Below, piece after piece: positions 1 to 9,585 of a DNA stretch of 64,000 nucleotides. The position numbers were made by a program, and so were the translations under genes. Source of the stretch: Pseudoalteromonas arabiensis (GTDB taxonomy: Bacteria > Pseudomonadota > Gammaproteobacteria > Enterobacterales > Alteromonadaceae); the NCBI RefSeq assembly GCF_001550155.1, contig NZ_LRUF01000021.1, positions 248,001 through 312,000 on the forward strand, in the 5' to 3' direction. Numbering within the stretch: position 1 is the first letter of the stretch; each line of letters starts with the position of its first letter. Below the pieces are notes generated by a model. The model had not been told where the DNA came from, made no database searches, and saw only the letters and a program-made list of their open reading frames with translations.

Positions 1-317
1 TTTACGGCACTAATATTTGTGCCAGCAATTAACAGTCTTAATTGGCTGTATACCTGGGTTGCTAATTCGCGGGTAGGCGCAACGATTAAAACGCGAGGGT
101 CGCGTTTACTGAGTGCTTTTTGTTTCATTACACGTTGTACAGCAGGTAATAAAAACGCCAGCGTTTTGCCCGATCCTGTTTTTGACTGTGCAAAAATATC
201 ATGGCCTGCGATAGCTGTTGGTACCGCGTGAGCTTGAATGTCAGTGGGCTGGGTGATGCCTTGATGCGCAAGTTGTTTTTCGAGGCGTGTATCAATCCCA
301 AGTTCAGTAAAATGCAA
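1..317 (-). CDS. DEAD-box RNA helicase, N-terminal part
   Basis: The gene runs off the left edge; about 105 N-terminal residues are visible. They read F-x-E-L-G-I followed by PTDIQ (Q motif), SKTGSGKT (Walker A / motif I) and PTRELA (motif Ia), the order at the start of DEAD-box ATP-dependent RNA helicases. The likely start is the TTG at 317-315, because GGAG lies about eight bases upstream and the next residues (HFTELGI) match the usual helicase N-terminus. No ATG fits in this frame. It is divergent from trhO. The subfamily (RhlE- or SrmB-like) cannot be decided without the C-terminus. Confidence 0.85.
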   Translation of the reverse strand, partial: MHFTELGIDTRLEKQLAHQGITQPTDIQAHAVPTAIAGHDIFAQSKTGSGKTLAFLLPAVQRVMKQKALSKRDPRVLIVAPTRELATQVYSQLRLLIAGTNISAV

Positions 318-516
318 TGCGTAATCTCCGATGAGCAAAATTTGTAAATCCTGTTCATTATAACGCACTTGCCTCACTTGGAGACAGTAAAAACACAGCT
401 ATTTCGCATCAGTTTTTGCAATTATCGTTAATTCGCGTAAAATACGCGCCCTCAATGCGCCGGATTTGCGATTCGGTTAACGCCCCAAATGGGCATTTAA
501 AGCAAAAGGTAACACC
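318..516. other. Divergent helicase/trhO intergenic region
   Basis: About 200 bases separate the helicase and trhO. A plausible trhO promoter lies in it (described separately). The leader between promoter and trhO is AT/GC mixed and no further hairpin was recognised. Confidence 0.5.
415..443 (+). promoter_or_regulatory. Probable sigma-70 promoter of trhO
   Basis: TTTGCA (415-420), a 17-base spacer and TAAAAT (438-443) match a sigma-70 promoter and lie about 75 bases before the trhO start. The -10 sits in the string CGTAAAATACGCG. Visual match only. Confidence 0.5.
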
Positions 517-1524
517 ATGACTGCTGTTCATAAAGACAATGTAACTAGCGAGCACTTTGTTGTTTGCGCACTTTACAAATTTGTAGCCCTTCCTAATTTT
601 GAAGCGATTCGCCAACCACTACTTAAAGTAATGGAAGACAATGAAGTACGCGGTACTTTGTTACTTGCGGCCGAAGGTATTAACGGTACTGTTTCTGCTA
701 AACGTGAAGGTATCGATAACCTACTTGCATGGTTAGATTCACAACCAAACCTAGACAACATTGTGACTAAAGAGTCATACGATGACGAATGCCCGTTCTA
801 CCGTACTAAGGTAAAGCTGAAAAAAGAAATCGTCACTATGGGTGTTGAAGGTATCGACCCGCGTGAAGTAGTGGGTACATACGTAAAGCCAGCGGATTGG
901 AATGCGTTAATTTCAGACCCTGAAGTGATTCTTATCGATACGCGAAATGATTACGAAATCGAGATCGGTACTTTCCAAAATGCGGTTGATCCAAACACTA
1001 AAACATTCCGTGAATTCCCAGCGTGGGCAAAAGAAAACCTAGACCCAGAAAAGCACAAGAAAGTCGCTATGTTCTGTACTGGTGGTATTCGCTGTGAAAA
1101 ATCAACTGCGTACATGAAAGAGCAAGGCTTTGACGAAGTGTTCCACCTAGAAGGCGGTATTCTTAAGTACTTAGAAGAAGTACCAAAAGAAGAAACCATG
1201 TGGGAAGGTGAGTGTTTTGTTTTCGATAACCGTGTTGCGGTAAATCACGATTTACAAAAAGGTTCTTACGACCAATGTCACGCGTGTCGTATGCCAATCA
1301 CTGAAGAAGAAAAGCAAAAGCCTGAATACATGGAAGGTGTTTCGTGTCATCACTGTCACGACAGCCTAACAGAAGAGCAACGTGCTCGTTTTGCTGAGCG
1401 CCAAAAGCAAATTGAATTAGCACAAGCGCGTGGCGAAGGTCACATTGGTAACGAAGCGCAAGAAGTACTTCGTAAGCGTAAAGAAGCGAAAAAAGCGCAA
1501 AAAGAAGCACAGCGCCAACAGTAA
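517..1524 (+). CDS. trhO: tRNA uridine(34) hydroxylase TrhO (YceA, rhodanese family)
   Basis: 335 residues, close to the usual TrhO length. The family makes 5-hydroxyuridine at the wobble position of certain tRNAs, the first step to cmo5U/mcmo5U, using O2 and the rhodanese-type cysteine. The N-terminal half is a ferredoxin-like fold; a rhodanese domain follows with the loop CTGGIRCE, putting the predicted catalytic Cys at about residue 187. The C-terminal part has CHAC and CHHC pairs that look like a small metal site, then a Lys/Ala/Gln-rich tail. An AAGG stretch precedes the ATG. It is a single gene closed by a hairpin terminator. Confidence 0.93.
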   Translation: MTAVHKDNVTSEHFVVCALYKFVALPNFEAIRQPLLKVMEDNEVRGTLLLAAEGINGTVSAKREGIDNLLAWLDSQPNLDNIVTKESYDDECPFYRTKVKLKKEIVTMGVEGIDPREVVGTYVKPADWNALISDPEVILIDTRNDYEIEIGTFQNAVDPNTKTFREFPAWAKENLDPEKHKKVAMFCTGGIRCEKSTAYMKEQGFDEVFHLEGGILKYLEEVPKEETMWEGECFVFDNRVAVNHDLQKGSYDQCHACRMPITEEEKQKPEYMEGVSCHHCHDSLTEEQRARFAERQKQIELAQARGEGHIGNEAQEVLRKRKEAKKAQKEAQRQQ

Positions 1525-1549
1525 TTTTTAGCTTTATGAATTGATAGAA

Positions 1550-1576
1550 ACCCCAGCATTGTCTGGGGTTTTTTGC
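1550..1576 (+). terminator. Rho-independent terminator of trhO
   Basis: The stem ACCCCAG / CTGGGGT with a 6-base loop is followed by a run of six T, 25 bases after the trhO stop. Confidence 0.9.
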
Positions 1577-1757
1577 GTTTAATAATAGTGAAAACTTTAA
1601 TGTTGTTCCTTAGTGGTGTACATTAGCGCCGCTTTTGAAAAATTTTATACAACCAACTAATTTTCAAATATTTTATACAGAGTTTTAATTCGCTGAATAT
1701 AGCTTATTAGCTTGGCTAGTTATTTAAAAATGTTGGAACAAAAAGAGAAGGATATCT

Positions 1758-2390
1758 ATGAAACTTAAGCTTACAACAGCGGCACTATGCCTAATGCCGT
1801 TACTGTCGCATGCCAATTCTAATAATGAATTCAGCTACTTTGGTTTGGCGCTACAAAATAATAATTACGATATTAATTTTATCCCTTCGATAGAGCAAGA
1901 TTCCTTCGCACCACTAAATTACAGTGATGAGCAGTCAGGTAAAGGCTTTAGGGGTTTTTATGGTTATCAGTTTAACCAATTTTTTGCCGTTGAAGTGGGG
2001 CTCGGTTTACCTGGGGAGGCAAACTTTAATATTTATCGTGATACGGTCAATAATAAAAATGAACCGACCAAGGAAACTGTGTACGAAGGAGATTTTAAAA
2101 CACTTTCCTTTGATACACGAATTATTGCCACTTACCCAATTACGGGGAGTTTTTTCCTAAGAGCACACGCTGGTGCGTACGTCTGGGACAATGATTTTAG
2201 CTACTTACAAGAATCAGCAGAATCTTATAGCGTGGTTGAAAAAAGTGATACCGGAGTATCCTTGTTAACGGGCTTTGGTGTTGGCTATGGTTTTAGTGAT
2301 AACGTAGCGGTTACAATCGACTATGAAAAAACAGACATAGCCGATATCTCAACACAAACAATCGTGGCATCGCTTATGTTTAGGTTTTAA
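1758..2390 (+). CDS. Small outer-membrane beta-barrel protein (OmpW/OmpA-barrel-like)
   Basis: 210 residues with a clear signal peptide (MKLKLTTAALCLMPLLSHA, probable cleavage after SHA). The mature part has alternating aromatic/polar strands (GYQFNQFFAVEVGLG, FGVGYGFSDNVAVTIDY) and ends in LMFRF; a C-terminal Phe is the usual BAM recognition feature. This supports an 8-stranded porin-like barrel of the OMP_b-brl type. The function is unknown and no peptidoglycan-binding OmpA domain is present. GAGAAGGA lies upstream of the ATG. The gene stands alone. Confidence 0.75.
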   Translation: MKLKLTTAALCLMPLLSHANSNNEFSYFGLALQNNNYDINFIPSIEQDSFAPLNYSDEQSGKGFRGFYGYQFNQFFAVEVGLGLPGEANFNIYRDTVNNKNEPTKETVYEGDFKTLSFDTRIIATYPITGSFFLRAHAGAYVWDNDFSYLQESAESYSVVEKSDTGVSLLTGFGVGYGFSDNVAVTIDYEKTDIADISTQTIVASLMFRF

Positions 2391-2675
2391 CTCTATAGAA
2401 CTAGTTACCAAGGTAAACATCTAGTTGCTCGATTTATTTAAAAAGTGAGTAGCCATTGCCATGCTACTTACTTCTCATTATTACTCTTTATTTAATACCC
2501 GCGCTATATCAATTAGCTAAGAATATTTCACTTGCAGCCCTTAATCAGTAAACTTTGCCAGCCTTTATAATGATATTAGCCGCACTGAACTGCTATTAAT
2601 CGAACATATCTTCTTATTGATCACAAAGCTGTTACACTTCGTAACAATTAAAACGATTCTTATTTAGGTGAAATT
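2391..2675. other. Intergenic region upstream of the RND operon
   Basis: About 285 AT-rich bases. It holds the TGTTAC/GTAACA palindrome listed separately. No obvious terminator for the upstream barrel gene was found. Confidence 0.4.
2630..2646. promoter_or_regulatory. Inverted repeat upstream of the RND efflux operon
   Basis: TGTTAC and GTAACA are perfect 6-base arms separated by ACTTC, ending about 30 bases before the adaptor start. The size and position suit an operator for a dimeric repressor, but no regulator gene is adjacent. Confidence 0.4.
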
Positions 2676-3695
2676 TTGAAGCTTGGCAGATTTCAATCAT
2701 GGACATTTTTAGCCTGTATTAGCTTTATAACAGTAGCGCATGCAGCAAATGTTGTCGTACAACCCGTTACATTAGAACAAACAAAACAGCAAATAAAAGC
2801 GGTTGGTAACGCTGAGGCAATTCATTCAGTAACACTTTATCCTGCTGTAGGGGATAGAGTCACCCATGTACATTTCAAACCAGGAGATAATGTCGAAAAA
2901 GGTGAATTGTTACTCGAGTTAGATTCTCGCCGTCAAAAAGCAGCCCTTACAGAAGCTCGAATTACATTACAAGATACTGAGCGCACTATGAAGCGATTAG
3001 TTGAAAGTCATGCCAGAGGTGCTGTTCCACAAAGTGATCTAGATGATGCTAAAACCTTATTTGAACTGGCTAAAGTTAAGTTAACTCAGGCTGAAACTGA
3101 ATTAGAAGACCGTCAAGTGCGTGCCCCATTTAGTGGCGTGATGGGCCTTACCGATGTTGAAGTAGGCGATAGGATCACCACCCAAACAGCTATTGCAACG
3201 ATTGATGACACTACTGAGCTTTATATTAACTTTAATGCGCCAGAGGCCGCTGTTAATGTATTGCGTCACAAAGGCAGTGTGGAAGTGACTCCTTGGCTTA
3301 GCGAGAAAGCTTACGAGGCAAAAATTGCACAATTAGATTCGCGTATAAATGGACAAACGCGCACTTTAAGAACGAAAGCAAAACTTGATAACTCAGCCAA
3401 GCAGTTTATGCCGGGGATGAGCTTTCGAGTCCATATAAATATACTTGGTGATGATTTCGCTGTAGTACCTGAAGCTGCCATGATGTGGGGCGCTGCTGGT
3501 CCTTATGTGTGGAAAAGCGCTGATAATAAAGCAACCCGTGTTGATGTCAAAATTGAACAGCGATTAGCAGGGCGTTTACTCGTGTCCGGTGGATTAAAAC
3601 AAGGTGATTTACTCGTAACTGAAGGTGTTCAGCGTTTACGTCCTGGCCAAGAGTTAGTTCATATTAATAATATTAAACTGGCCAAGGAGCAATAA
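2676..3695 (+). CDS. RND efflux periplasmic adaptor (membrane fusion protein)
   Basis: 339 residues. A signal peptide (to about AHA, residue 24) is followed by the lipoyl/biotinyl half-motif, a short alpha-hairpin (ALTEARITLQDTERTMKRL), the second lipoyl half (VRAPFSGVMG, the HlyD-family signature) and beta-barrel and membrane-proximal domains. Family members link an inner-membrane RND pump to a TolC-type channel. Translation appears to start at TTG 2676 with AGGTG upstream. The stop overlaps the permease ATG (TAATG), so the two are translationally coupled. No outer-membrane channel gene is nearby; a TolC encoded elsewhere is presumed. Confidence 0.9.
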   Translation: MKLGRFQSWTFLACISFITVAHAANVVVQPVTLEQTKQQIKAVGNAEAIHSVTLYPAVGDRVTHVHFKPGDNVEKGELLLELDSRRQKAALTEARITLQDTERTMKRLVESHARGAVPQSDLDDAKTLFELAKVKLTQAETELEDRQVRAPFSGVMGLTDVEVGDRITTQTAIATIDDTTELYINFNAPEAAVNVLRHKGSVEVTPWLSEKAYEAKIAQLDSRINGQTRTLRTKAKLDNSAKQFMPGMSFRVHINILGDDFAVVPEAAMMWGAAGPYVWKSADNKATRVDVKIEQRLAGRLLVSGGLKQGDLLVTEGVQRLRPGQELVHINNIKLAKEQ

Positions 3696-6600
3696 TGAAA
3701 CAGCAACCTATGATGGAAGATTTACCATCAATGGCAATACGTCGGCCAGTATTAATTGTGGTGCTGAATTTGTTGATCATCATTGCTGGTATTGCAGCGA
3801 TAGCAGGTGTTGAAGTTCGTGAATTACCTGACGTGGATAGACCTCGAATTACTGTTTCAGCCTCATTTCCTGGTGGCTCACCCGAAACTGTAGATACCGA
3901 AGTAACCAGTAAGCTTGAAGGAGCTGTAGCAAGGGTAAGTGGCGTTAAGACTATTCGCGCGCAAAGTGAAGAGAATAACGCTCGCATTGTGGTTGAGTTT
4001 CGACCTGGCATAAATTTAGACGATGCAGCAAATGAAACTCGAGAATCAGTCGCGCGTGTTCAGCGTGAACTACCTGAAGAGGTTGAACGTGTATCTATAA
4101 TAAAAGCCGATAACGATGCCGAAGCGGTTGTATCGTTAACGGTATCAAGCGAAAGATTGTCACTTGAGGCGTTAACAGAGCGCGTTGATGTCGATTTAGC
4201 ACCGCAGTTTTTAACTATTCCAGGGGTTGCTGATGTACGCTTAAACGGCGACCGCGAACGTGTATTACGTGTTCGAATAGACCCACTTAAACTGAGTAGC
4301 TTTAATCTAACTGTGCCTGATATTGCTAACGTGCTTCGCCAAGCGCCTTTTGACGTACCAGCGGGAAGTTTAAAGTCGAGCGATCAACAAGTGATTGTGC
4401 GTGCCGATGCAACATCTATTTCTGCTGAGCAGGTAGCCGATATTATTGTTCGTGATGATACTCGAATTGGTGATGTCGCTGCGGTGTATTTTGGCCCTGC
4501 AGATCCGCGTTCATTCGTAAGACTCAATGGCACGCCTGTGATTGGTATGGAAATTATTCGTCAAGCACAGTCTAATACTATCGAAATATCTGATGAAGTT
4601 CTTAGCTTAATTGAAGGAATGCGCGAACGTTTTCCTGAAATGGAGTTTACGCTTACCTCTGATGACGCACAGTTTATTAGAAGCTCCGTTGATGAGGTTA
4701 TCAACTCTTTATTACTGACAGTGTTGCTGGTGGTGATTACGCTTTGGGTGTTTATTGGCTCATGGCGAGCAACCCTTGTTCCTGCCTTTGCAATACCTGT
4801 GGCATTAATTGGATCGCTCGCGCTTATTTGGGCACTTGGTTTTTCGATTAATATTTTAACTTTACTGGCATTAGTGTTAGCAACAGGCCTAATTGTTGAT
4901 GATGCGATTGTGGTGAGTGAAAACATACAGCGTCAGCGTGGTTTAGGGTTGGGCAGACGTGCAGCAGCGGTTATTGGCACCCGTGAAGTTTTTTTTGCAG
5001 TAGTGGCAACTACCGCAGTACTTGCAGCAGTATTTGTGCCTATCGCCTTTTTACCTTCAACAGCAGGGCGACTGTTTAGAGAATTTGGTGGGGTACTGGC
5101 CGGTGCAGTGATTATTTCCAGCTTTGTAGCCCTTTCATTAGTACCAGCATTGACCTCTAAGCTGAAATTAAAGCAAGGTGGTTTTCATCCTTTCGCTAAA
5201 TTGGGACATGGTTTAGCAGCGATTTATAAACGCTCTATTCATGGTGTGCTTGAACATGCATGGTTAACATTTTTTGCGTGTTTATTGGTTGCAGTAGGCT
5301 CTGGTGCACTTTATTTCAATTTAGATAATGAGTTATTACCAACAGAAGATCGCGGCAAAATTCGGATTTTTGCCCGTGGCCCAGATGGGGTGGGCCTTAA
5401 TTTTATGGATAGGCAAGCCGTGCAAATGGAAGATATTTTATTACCTTATGTTAAAAGCGGAGAAATTGAGTCAATTTGCACTGTGGTTGGGCAGTGGGAT
5501 CCTAACATCGTATTCATTACAGTACCGTTAAAGCATTGGGATGAACGTCATTTTAGTCAGCAAGAGATTATTGATAAAATTCGCGAACCATTAGGTAATA
5601 TTCCAGGAGCTGCGGGTTATCCTGGTGGCTCAAATAGCTTGAACTTACGTGGTCAAGGTGGGGGAATCGAGCTTGCACTACTTGGCCAAGACTATTTAGA
5701 GATATTTAAAGCCGCACAAGACTTCTCTGCTGAAATTGAAAAAGCGATGCCAGCTGTTGCCCCTGTGCGTATTTCGTATCAGCCATCGCAGCCACAATTG
5801 CGGGTTAATATTGATAGGCGCCGCGCTGAAGAGCTAGGGGTATCGCTCAGTGATATATCAGTGACGCTTCGAGCGGCAATCAATGGTGATGATATCGCCG
5901 ATTTAAACATTGGTGATCAATCAATCCCAATTATGCTGCAAGCTCAAAACCAAACAATAACGGACCCTAGCGATTTAGCTAATCTCTATGTTGGCACGCG
6001 CGATGGGGAGCTAGTACCACTTAGCAGCGTCGCAACTATTACGGAAGAAGGGGTTGCTGCAGAGCTTGAGCGTCATGCACAGCGAAGAGCTATTGAGCTA
6101 AGCATGGAGTTACCTGAGGATGTGACAATCGCTGAGCTGGTAACTAAAATACGTGAAATTTCTCAGCAAAGTTTACCAAGTGGTATTAGTCTCGCGTTTA
6201 AAGGTGAAGCCCTTACCTTTGAAGAAACCGCCAATGAAGTACTGGTAACCTATGTTTTAGCATTCTTAATTGTGTTACTGGTGTTGGCAGCCCAGTTTGA
6301 GAGCGTTAATAGTGCCATAGTGGTAATGATAACCGTACCGTTCGGTATTACATCGGCAATATTAGCCCTGTATTTAACGGGTACCTCATTGAACATTTAC
6401 TCACAAATAGGCCTTGTGATGTTAATTGGTTTGATTGCTAAAAATGCGATTTTATTGGTGGAGTTTGCTGACCAGTTACGGGATCAAGGCCGCTCTGTTA
6501 GAGTTGCAGTTGAAGAAGCCGCTCTGGTGCGTTTACGACCTATTGCCATGACATTGGTTTCAACTTTACTGGGTGCTTTACCGCTCATTCTTTCAACCGG

Positions 6601-6772
6601 GGCCGGAGCCGAAGCACGAAATGCAATAGGCTGGGTTGTATTTGGAGGTTTAGCCCTTGCTGTGTTATTTACGCTTTATTTAACCCCTGTTATTTACCTC
6701 GGTTTAGCGCGCTTTACTAAACCAAGAGGGGATGAGTCTAAACTACTTGCCGATGAGCTTGAAAAAGCTTAA
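3695..6772 (+). CDS. RND multidrug efflux permease (HAE-1/AcrB-type)
   Basis: 1025 residues, the standard length for an AcrB/MexB-type proton antiporter. It has the N-terminal membrane segment, two large periplasmic loops and two clusters of membrane helices. The sequence GLIVDDAIVV carries the paired Asp residues of TM4 needed for proton relay. The C-terminal repeat (IGLVMLIGLIAKNAILLVEFA) matches TM10. FPGGSPETVDTEVT and GSRPQ-like periplasmic segments are typical. The start overlaps the adaptor stop. Substrates cannot be read from sequence; dyes, detergents or biocides are usual for the family. Confidence 0.93.
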   Translation: MKQQPMMEDLPSMAIRRPVLIVVLNLLIIIAGIAAIAGVEVRELPDVDRPRITVSASFPGGSPETVDTEVTSKLEGAVARVSGVKTIRAQSEENNARIVVEFRPGINLDDAANETRESVARVQRELPEEVERVSIIKADNDAEAVVSLTVSSERLSLEALTERVDVDLAPQFLTIPGVADVRLNGDRERVLRVRIDPLKLSSFNLTVPDIANVLRQAPFDVPAGSLKSSDQQVIVRADATSISAEQVADIIVRDDTRIGDVAAVYFGPADPRSFVRLNGTPVIGMEIIRQAQSNTIEISDEVLSLIEGMRERFPEMEFTLTSDDAQFIRSSVDEVINSLLLTVLLVVITLWVFIGSWRATLVPAFAIPVALIGSLALIWALGFSINILTLLALVLATGLIVDDAIVVSENIQRQRGLGLGRRAAAVIGTREVFFAVVATTAVLAAVFVPIAFLPSTAGRLFREFGGVLAGAVIISSFVALSLVPALTSKLKLKQGGFHPFAKLGHGLAAIYKRSIHGVLEHAWLTFFACLLVAVGSGALYFNLDNELLPTEDRGKIRIFARGPDGVGLNFMDRQAVQMEDILLPYVKSGEIESICTVVGQWDPNIVFITVPLKHWDERHFSQQEIIDKIREPLGNIPGAAGYPGGSNSLNLRGQGGGIELALLGQDYLEIFKAAQDFSAEIEKAMPAVAPVRISYQPSQPQLRVNIDRRRAEELGVSLSDISVTLRAAINGDDIADLNIGDQSIPIMLQAQNQTITDPSDLANLYVGTRDGELVPLSSVATITEEGVAAELERHAQRRAIELSMELPEDVTIAELVTKIREISQQSLPSGISLAFKGEALTFEETANEVLVTYVLAFLIVLLVLAAQFESVNSAIVVMITVPFGITSAILALYLTGTSLNIYSQIGLVMLIGLIAKNAILLVEFADQLRDQGRSVRVAVEEAALVRLRPIAMTLVSTLLGALPLILSTGAGAEARNAIGWVVFGGLALAVLFTLYLTPVIYLGLARFTKPRGDESKLLADELEKA

Positions 6773-6780
6773 TTCATTAA

Positions 6781-6814
6781 AATCGGCTATTTTTCTTTGA
6801 AAAAATAGCCGATT
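6781..6814 (+). terminator. Long hairpin after the RND operon
   Basis: AATCGGCTATTTTT and AAAAATAGCCGATT form a perfect 14-bp stem around CTTTGA, nine bases after the permease stop. There is no T-run after the stem, so it may be a weak terminator or an mRNA 3' stabiliser. Confidence 0.6.
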
Positions 6815-6854
6815 ACGCTCACAATCAAGAAAAAGTTTCTAACTAGGTACGCAT

Positions 6855-8753
6855 ATGCAAGCCGAACACATCGATATTGCCCAATTTTTGAAAGATCATG
6901 CTCCTTTTGATGATCTCCCTGATGAGGCCATTAATAAACTCGCATCACAAGTTGAAATTGCTTATTTTCGCGCAGGTACACAAATATTAAATTATGGCGA
7001 AGATATCGCTGATTTATACGTTATTCGTACCGGTGCGGTTGAAATGTATCGTCGTGACGGAGACTTGTATAACCGTTTAACTATTGGCGGTATTTTTGGG
7101 CAAATGGGTTTGCTAATGAATCGTAAAGTTCGGTTTCCAGCAAAAGCACTTGAAGACACACTTGTTTATTGTATTAATGTAGAGTTATTTAATCAGTATT
7201 GTGACCAGTTTGATGCCTTTGCGGATTTTTTTGAAGCCGACGGTAATGTGCGTTTACATCAAGCAATCGTTGAGCAAGCTGATAGTAACGATTTAACCAC
7301 AGCTAAGGTAAAATCTTTATTGCATCGTGATGTTGTCACGGTTGCCAAAGATGCGACAGTTCAAATGGTGGCGCAGGTAATGACACAAGAGTCGGTTTCC
7401 TCTGTTCTAGTTACTGATGCAGACAAACCTATTAGTGATGACCCCGATGATGATGACGGCCAAGTAGTGGGGATCATTACCGACAGAGACTTACGCTCAA
7501 GTGTAATTGCTAAAGGGCTGAGTTATGAGTCACATGCTCAGCAAATAATGCAAACAGATTTACTACTCCTTGATAGCAATGCGTATGTATTTGAAGCTGT
7601 TCTCGCCATGCTTAGAGACAATATTCATCATCTCCCCATAGTGGTGAAGAAAAAGCCTATAGGTGTTATTTCATTATCCGATATTTTACGTTACGAGTCG
7701 CAAAGTAGCTTGTTATTAGTGCGCGGTATCTTAGCGCAGCAATCGGTGGAAGATTTAGCACATTATGCAAGGCAACTTCCTAATGTGTTTGTGCGTATGG
7801 TGAATGAAGATGCTAATTCACACATGATTGGCACGGCAATGGCCGTAATAGGGCGCACATTTAAACAGCGCTTGCTTGATTTAGCTGAAGAGCAATTTGG
7901 CCCACCGCCTGTTCCGTATTGTTTTATCGCATTAGGGTCTATGGCGCGAGATGAGCAGTTAATTGTGACCGACCAAGACAATGCCATTATTCTTGATAAT
8001 AGTTTTGATGAGTCTATGCACGATGATTATTTCCAAAAGCTCGCTGATTTTGTCTGTGATGGCTTGGCTGAGTGTGGTTATAGGTACTGCGATGGTGAAA
8101 TTATGGCGTCATTTAAAAAGTGGCGTTTAACACGAGAGCAATGGCAAGAACAATTTGCAGGCTGGATAGCAGAGCCTAAGCCTCAAGCTTTATTACACAG
8201 TTCAATCTTTTTTGATTTGGACGGCGTTTACGGCAAAACCAAATGGGCTGATGAATTAAAACGTTTTATTGCAAAAGAAGGGCGTAGCAATAAACGATTC
8301 TTAGCCAATATGGCAGCGAATGCGCGTAACCGAACCCCACCGCTAGGCTTTTTTAAAGATTTCGTTTTAGAGCACAATGGTCAGCACAAGCGTTCTATGA
8401 ATTTGAAACGCCGTGGGACAGCACCTTTGTCTGATGTTATACGTGTACACGCACTGGCAATTGGTAGTCGAAAGCAAAATTCATTTGAGCGTCTTGAAGA
8501 CATTATCGATGCAAAGCTTCTTCCCGAAGGCAAAGCGCAAGACTTACGAGATGCCCTTGAATATATCGCTATGATCCGCATTCGACATCAAGCTTGGCAA
8601 ATTGAAATGCTCGATGAAGAACCTGATAACGATTTAGAGCCACATTTGCTATCCCCTTTTGAGCAGCGAAACTTAAAAGAGGCGTTCGCTATTTTAGATA
8701 AAGCGCAAAACTTCTTAAAATTTCGCTACTCTGCCAATTCAGGAATGAAATAA
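6855..8753 (+). CDS. cNMP-binding / CBS / DUF294 nucleotidyltransferase-like signalling protein
   Basis: 632 residues in four blocks. There is an N-terminal cyclic-nucleotide-binding-like domain (about 10-130), two CBS repeats (about 150-290, with an acidic DDPDDDD insert), a DUF294 nucleotidyltransferase-like domain containing GSMARDEQ and DQDN, and a DUF294 C-terminal domain. Such proteins are cytosolic and are thought to sense nucleotides; GlnD-like transfer activity is inferred, not proven. The stop overlaps the start of the exonuclease (TAATG). This gene pair is conserved in many gammaproteobacteria, often beside acetate transport genes; here a BCCT carrier follows instead. Confidence 0.88.
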   Translation: MQAEHIDIAQFLKDHAPFDDLPDEAINKLASQVEIAYFRAGTQILNYGEDIADLYVIRTGAVEMYRRDGDLYNRLTIGGIFGQMGLLMNRKVRFPAKALEDTLVYCINVELFNQYCDQFDAFADFFEADGNVRLHQAIVEQADSNDLTTAKVKSLLHRDVVTVAKDATVQMVAQVMTQESVSSVLVTDADKPISDDPDDDDGQVVGIITDRDLRSSVIAKGLSYESHAQQIMQTDLLLLDSNAYVFEAVLAMLRDNIHHLPIVVKKKPIGVISLSDILRYESQSSLLLVRGILAQQSVEDLAHYARQLPNVFVRMVNEDANSHMIGTAMAVIGRTFKQRLLDLAEEQFGPPPVPYCFIALGSMARDEQLIVTDQDNAIILDNSFDESMHDDYFQKLADFVCDGLAECGYRYCDGEIMASFKKWRLTREQWQEQFAGWIAEPKPQALLHSSIFFDLDGVYGKTKWADELKRFIAKEGRSNKRFLANMAANARNRTPPLGFFKDFVLEHNGQHKRSMNLKRRGTAPLSDVIRVHALAIGSRKQNSFERLEDIIDAKLLPEGKAQDLRDALEYIAMIRIRHQAWQIEMLDEEPDNDLEPHLLSPFEQRNLKEAFAILDKAQNFLKFRYSANSGMK

Positions 8754-9460
8754 TGGCCGTTCACCCTTCAAAATTTGATTGGCCTAAGCGCTATGAGCAG
8801 TTAGCTGAAAAAAGTACGCATCCATTAATTAAACATTTTTACCAGTCGACTATATCAAATGGCAGCTTACCGATTAGTGAAGTACCATTGGTTGCGTTAG
8901 ACTTTGAGACGACCGGTCTAAATTTTGATAAAGATGATATTGTCAGTGTCGGGTTAGTGCCATTTAATGTCAGGCGTATTTTTTGTAAACATAGTCAGCA
9001 TTGGGTCGTGCAACCAAGACAAAAACTCGCTGAAGAGTCTATTGTTATTCATGGCATAACTCATTCAGAGGTAAGCGAAGCTCCTGACTTTACATCGATT
9101 ATGGAACCGCTGCTTGATGCTTTGCAAGGCAAGCTGATTGTTGTGCATTTTGCGCCTATTGAACGGTACTTTCTATTTCAAGCGCTTAAAGCACGATTAG
9201 GCGAAGGTCTCGAATTTGCAGTGATAGACACGCTTGAGTTGGAGAGAAGAGCACTCAAAGCAAAGCAAGGCCTATTAGGACGATTATTAAATACAAAGCT
9301 CGGTTCTGTGCGTTTAGCTGATTCACGATCTCGCTACTCTCTACCCGTTTATCAAAATCACAATGCACTCAATGATGCGATCGCGACAGCAGAGTTATTG
9401 CAAGCTCAAATCGCATATCATTATCGCCCCGATACCCCATTAAGCGAATTGATTGTTTAA
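8753..9460 (+). CDS. DEDDh 3'-5' exonuclease (DnaQ/PolC-like)
   Basis: 235 residues. Exo I is VALDFETTG (Asp50, Glu52) and Exo III is HNALNDA, with the His-x4-Asp of DEDDh enzymes. Exo II reads HFAPIERYFL, with Glu where DnaQ-type enzymes have Asp, a conservative change. Family enzymes degrade DNA or RNA from the 3' end; the role of this stand-alone form is not established. It is translationally coupled to the cNMP/CBS/DUF294 gene, suggesting a shared signalling or nucleotide-turnover function. Confidence 0.85.
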   Translation: MAVHPSKFDWPKRYEQLAEKSTHPLIKHFYQSTISNGSLPISEVPLVALDFETTGLNFDKDDIVSVGLVPFNVRRIFCKHSQHWVVQPRQKLAEESIVIHGITHSEVSEAPDFTSIMEPLLDALQGKLIVVHFAPIERYFLFQALKARLGEGLEFAVIDTLELERRALKAKQGLLGRLLNTKLGSVRLADSRSRYSLPVYQNHNALNDAIATAELLQAQIAYHYRPDTPLSELIV

Positions 9461-9540
9461 ACTAACGAGACTGAGATGGTGGTGGGGAAGTATACAAACA
9501 TTAAGCAGCAATTCTGAAAACGCATTAATAGAACAGTTCA

Positions 9541-9572
9541 TTTAAAAAACGCCGCAGATGCGGCGTTTTTTA
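9541..9572. terminator. Bidirectional terminator between exonuclease and BCCT genes
   Basis: Perfect palindrome: A6 + CGCCGC, a four-base loop, then GCGGCG + T6. It sits between two convergent genes and has a T-run on both strands. Confidence 0.92.
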
Positions 9573-9585
9573 AATGTTTAATTGA

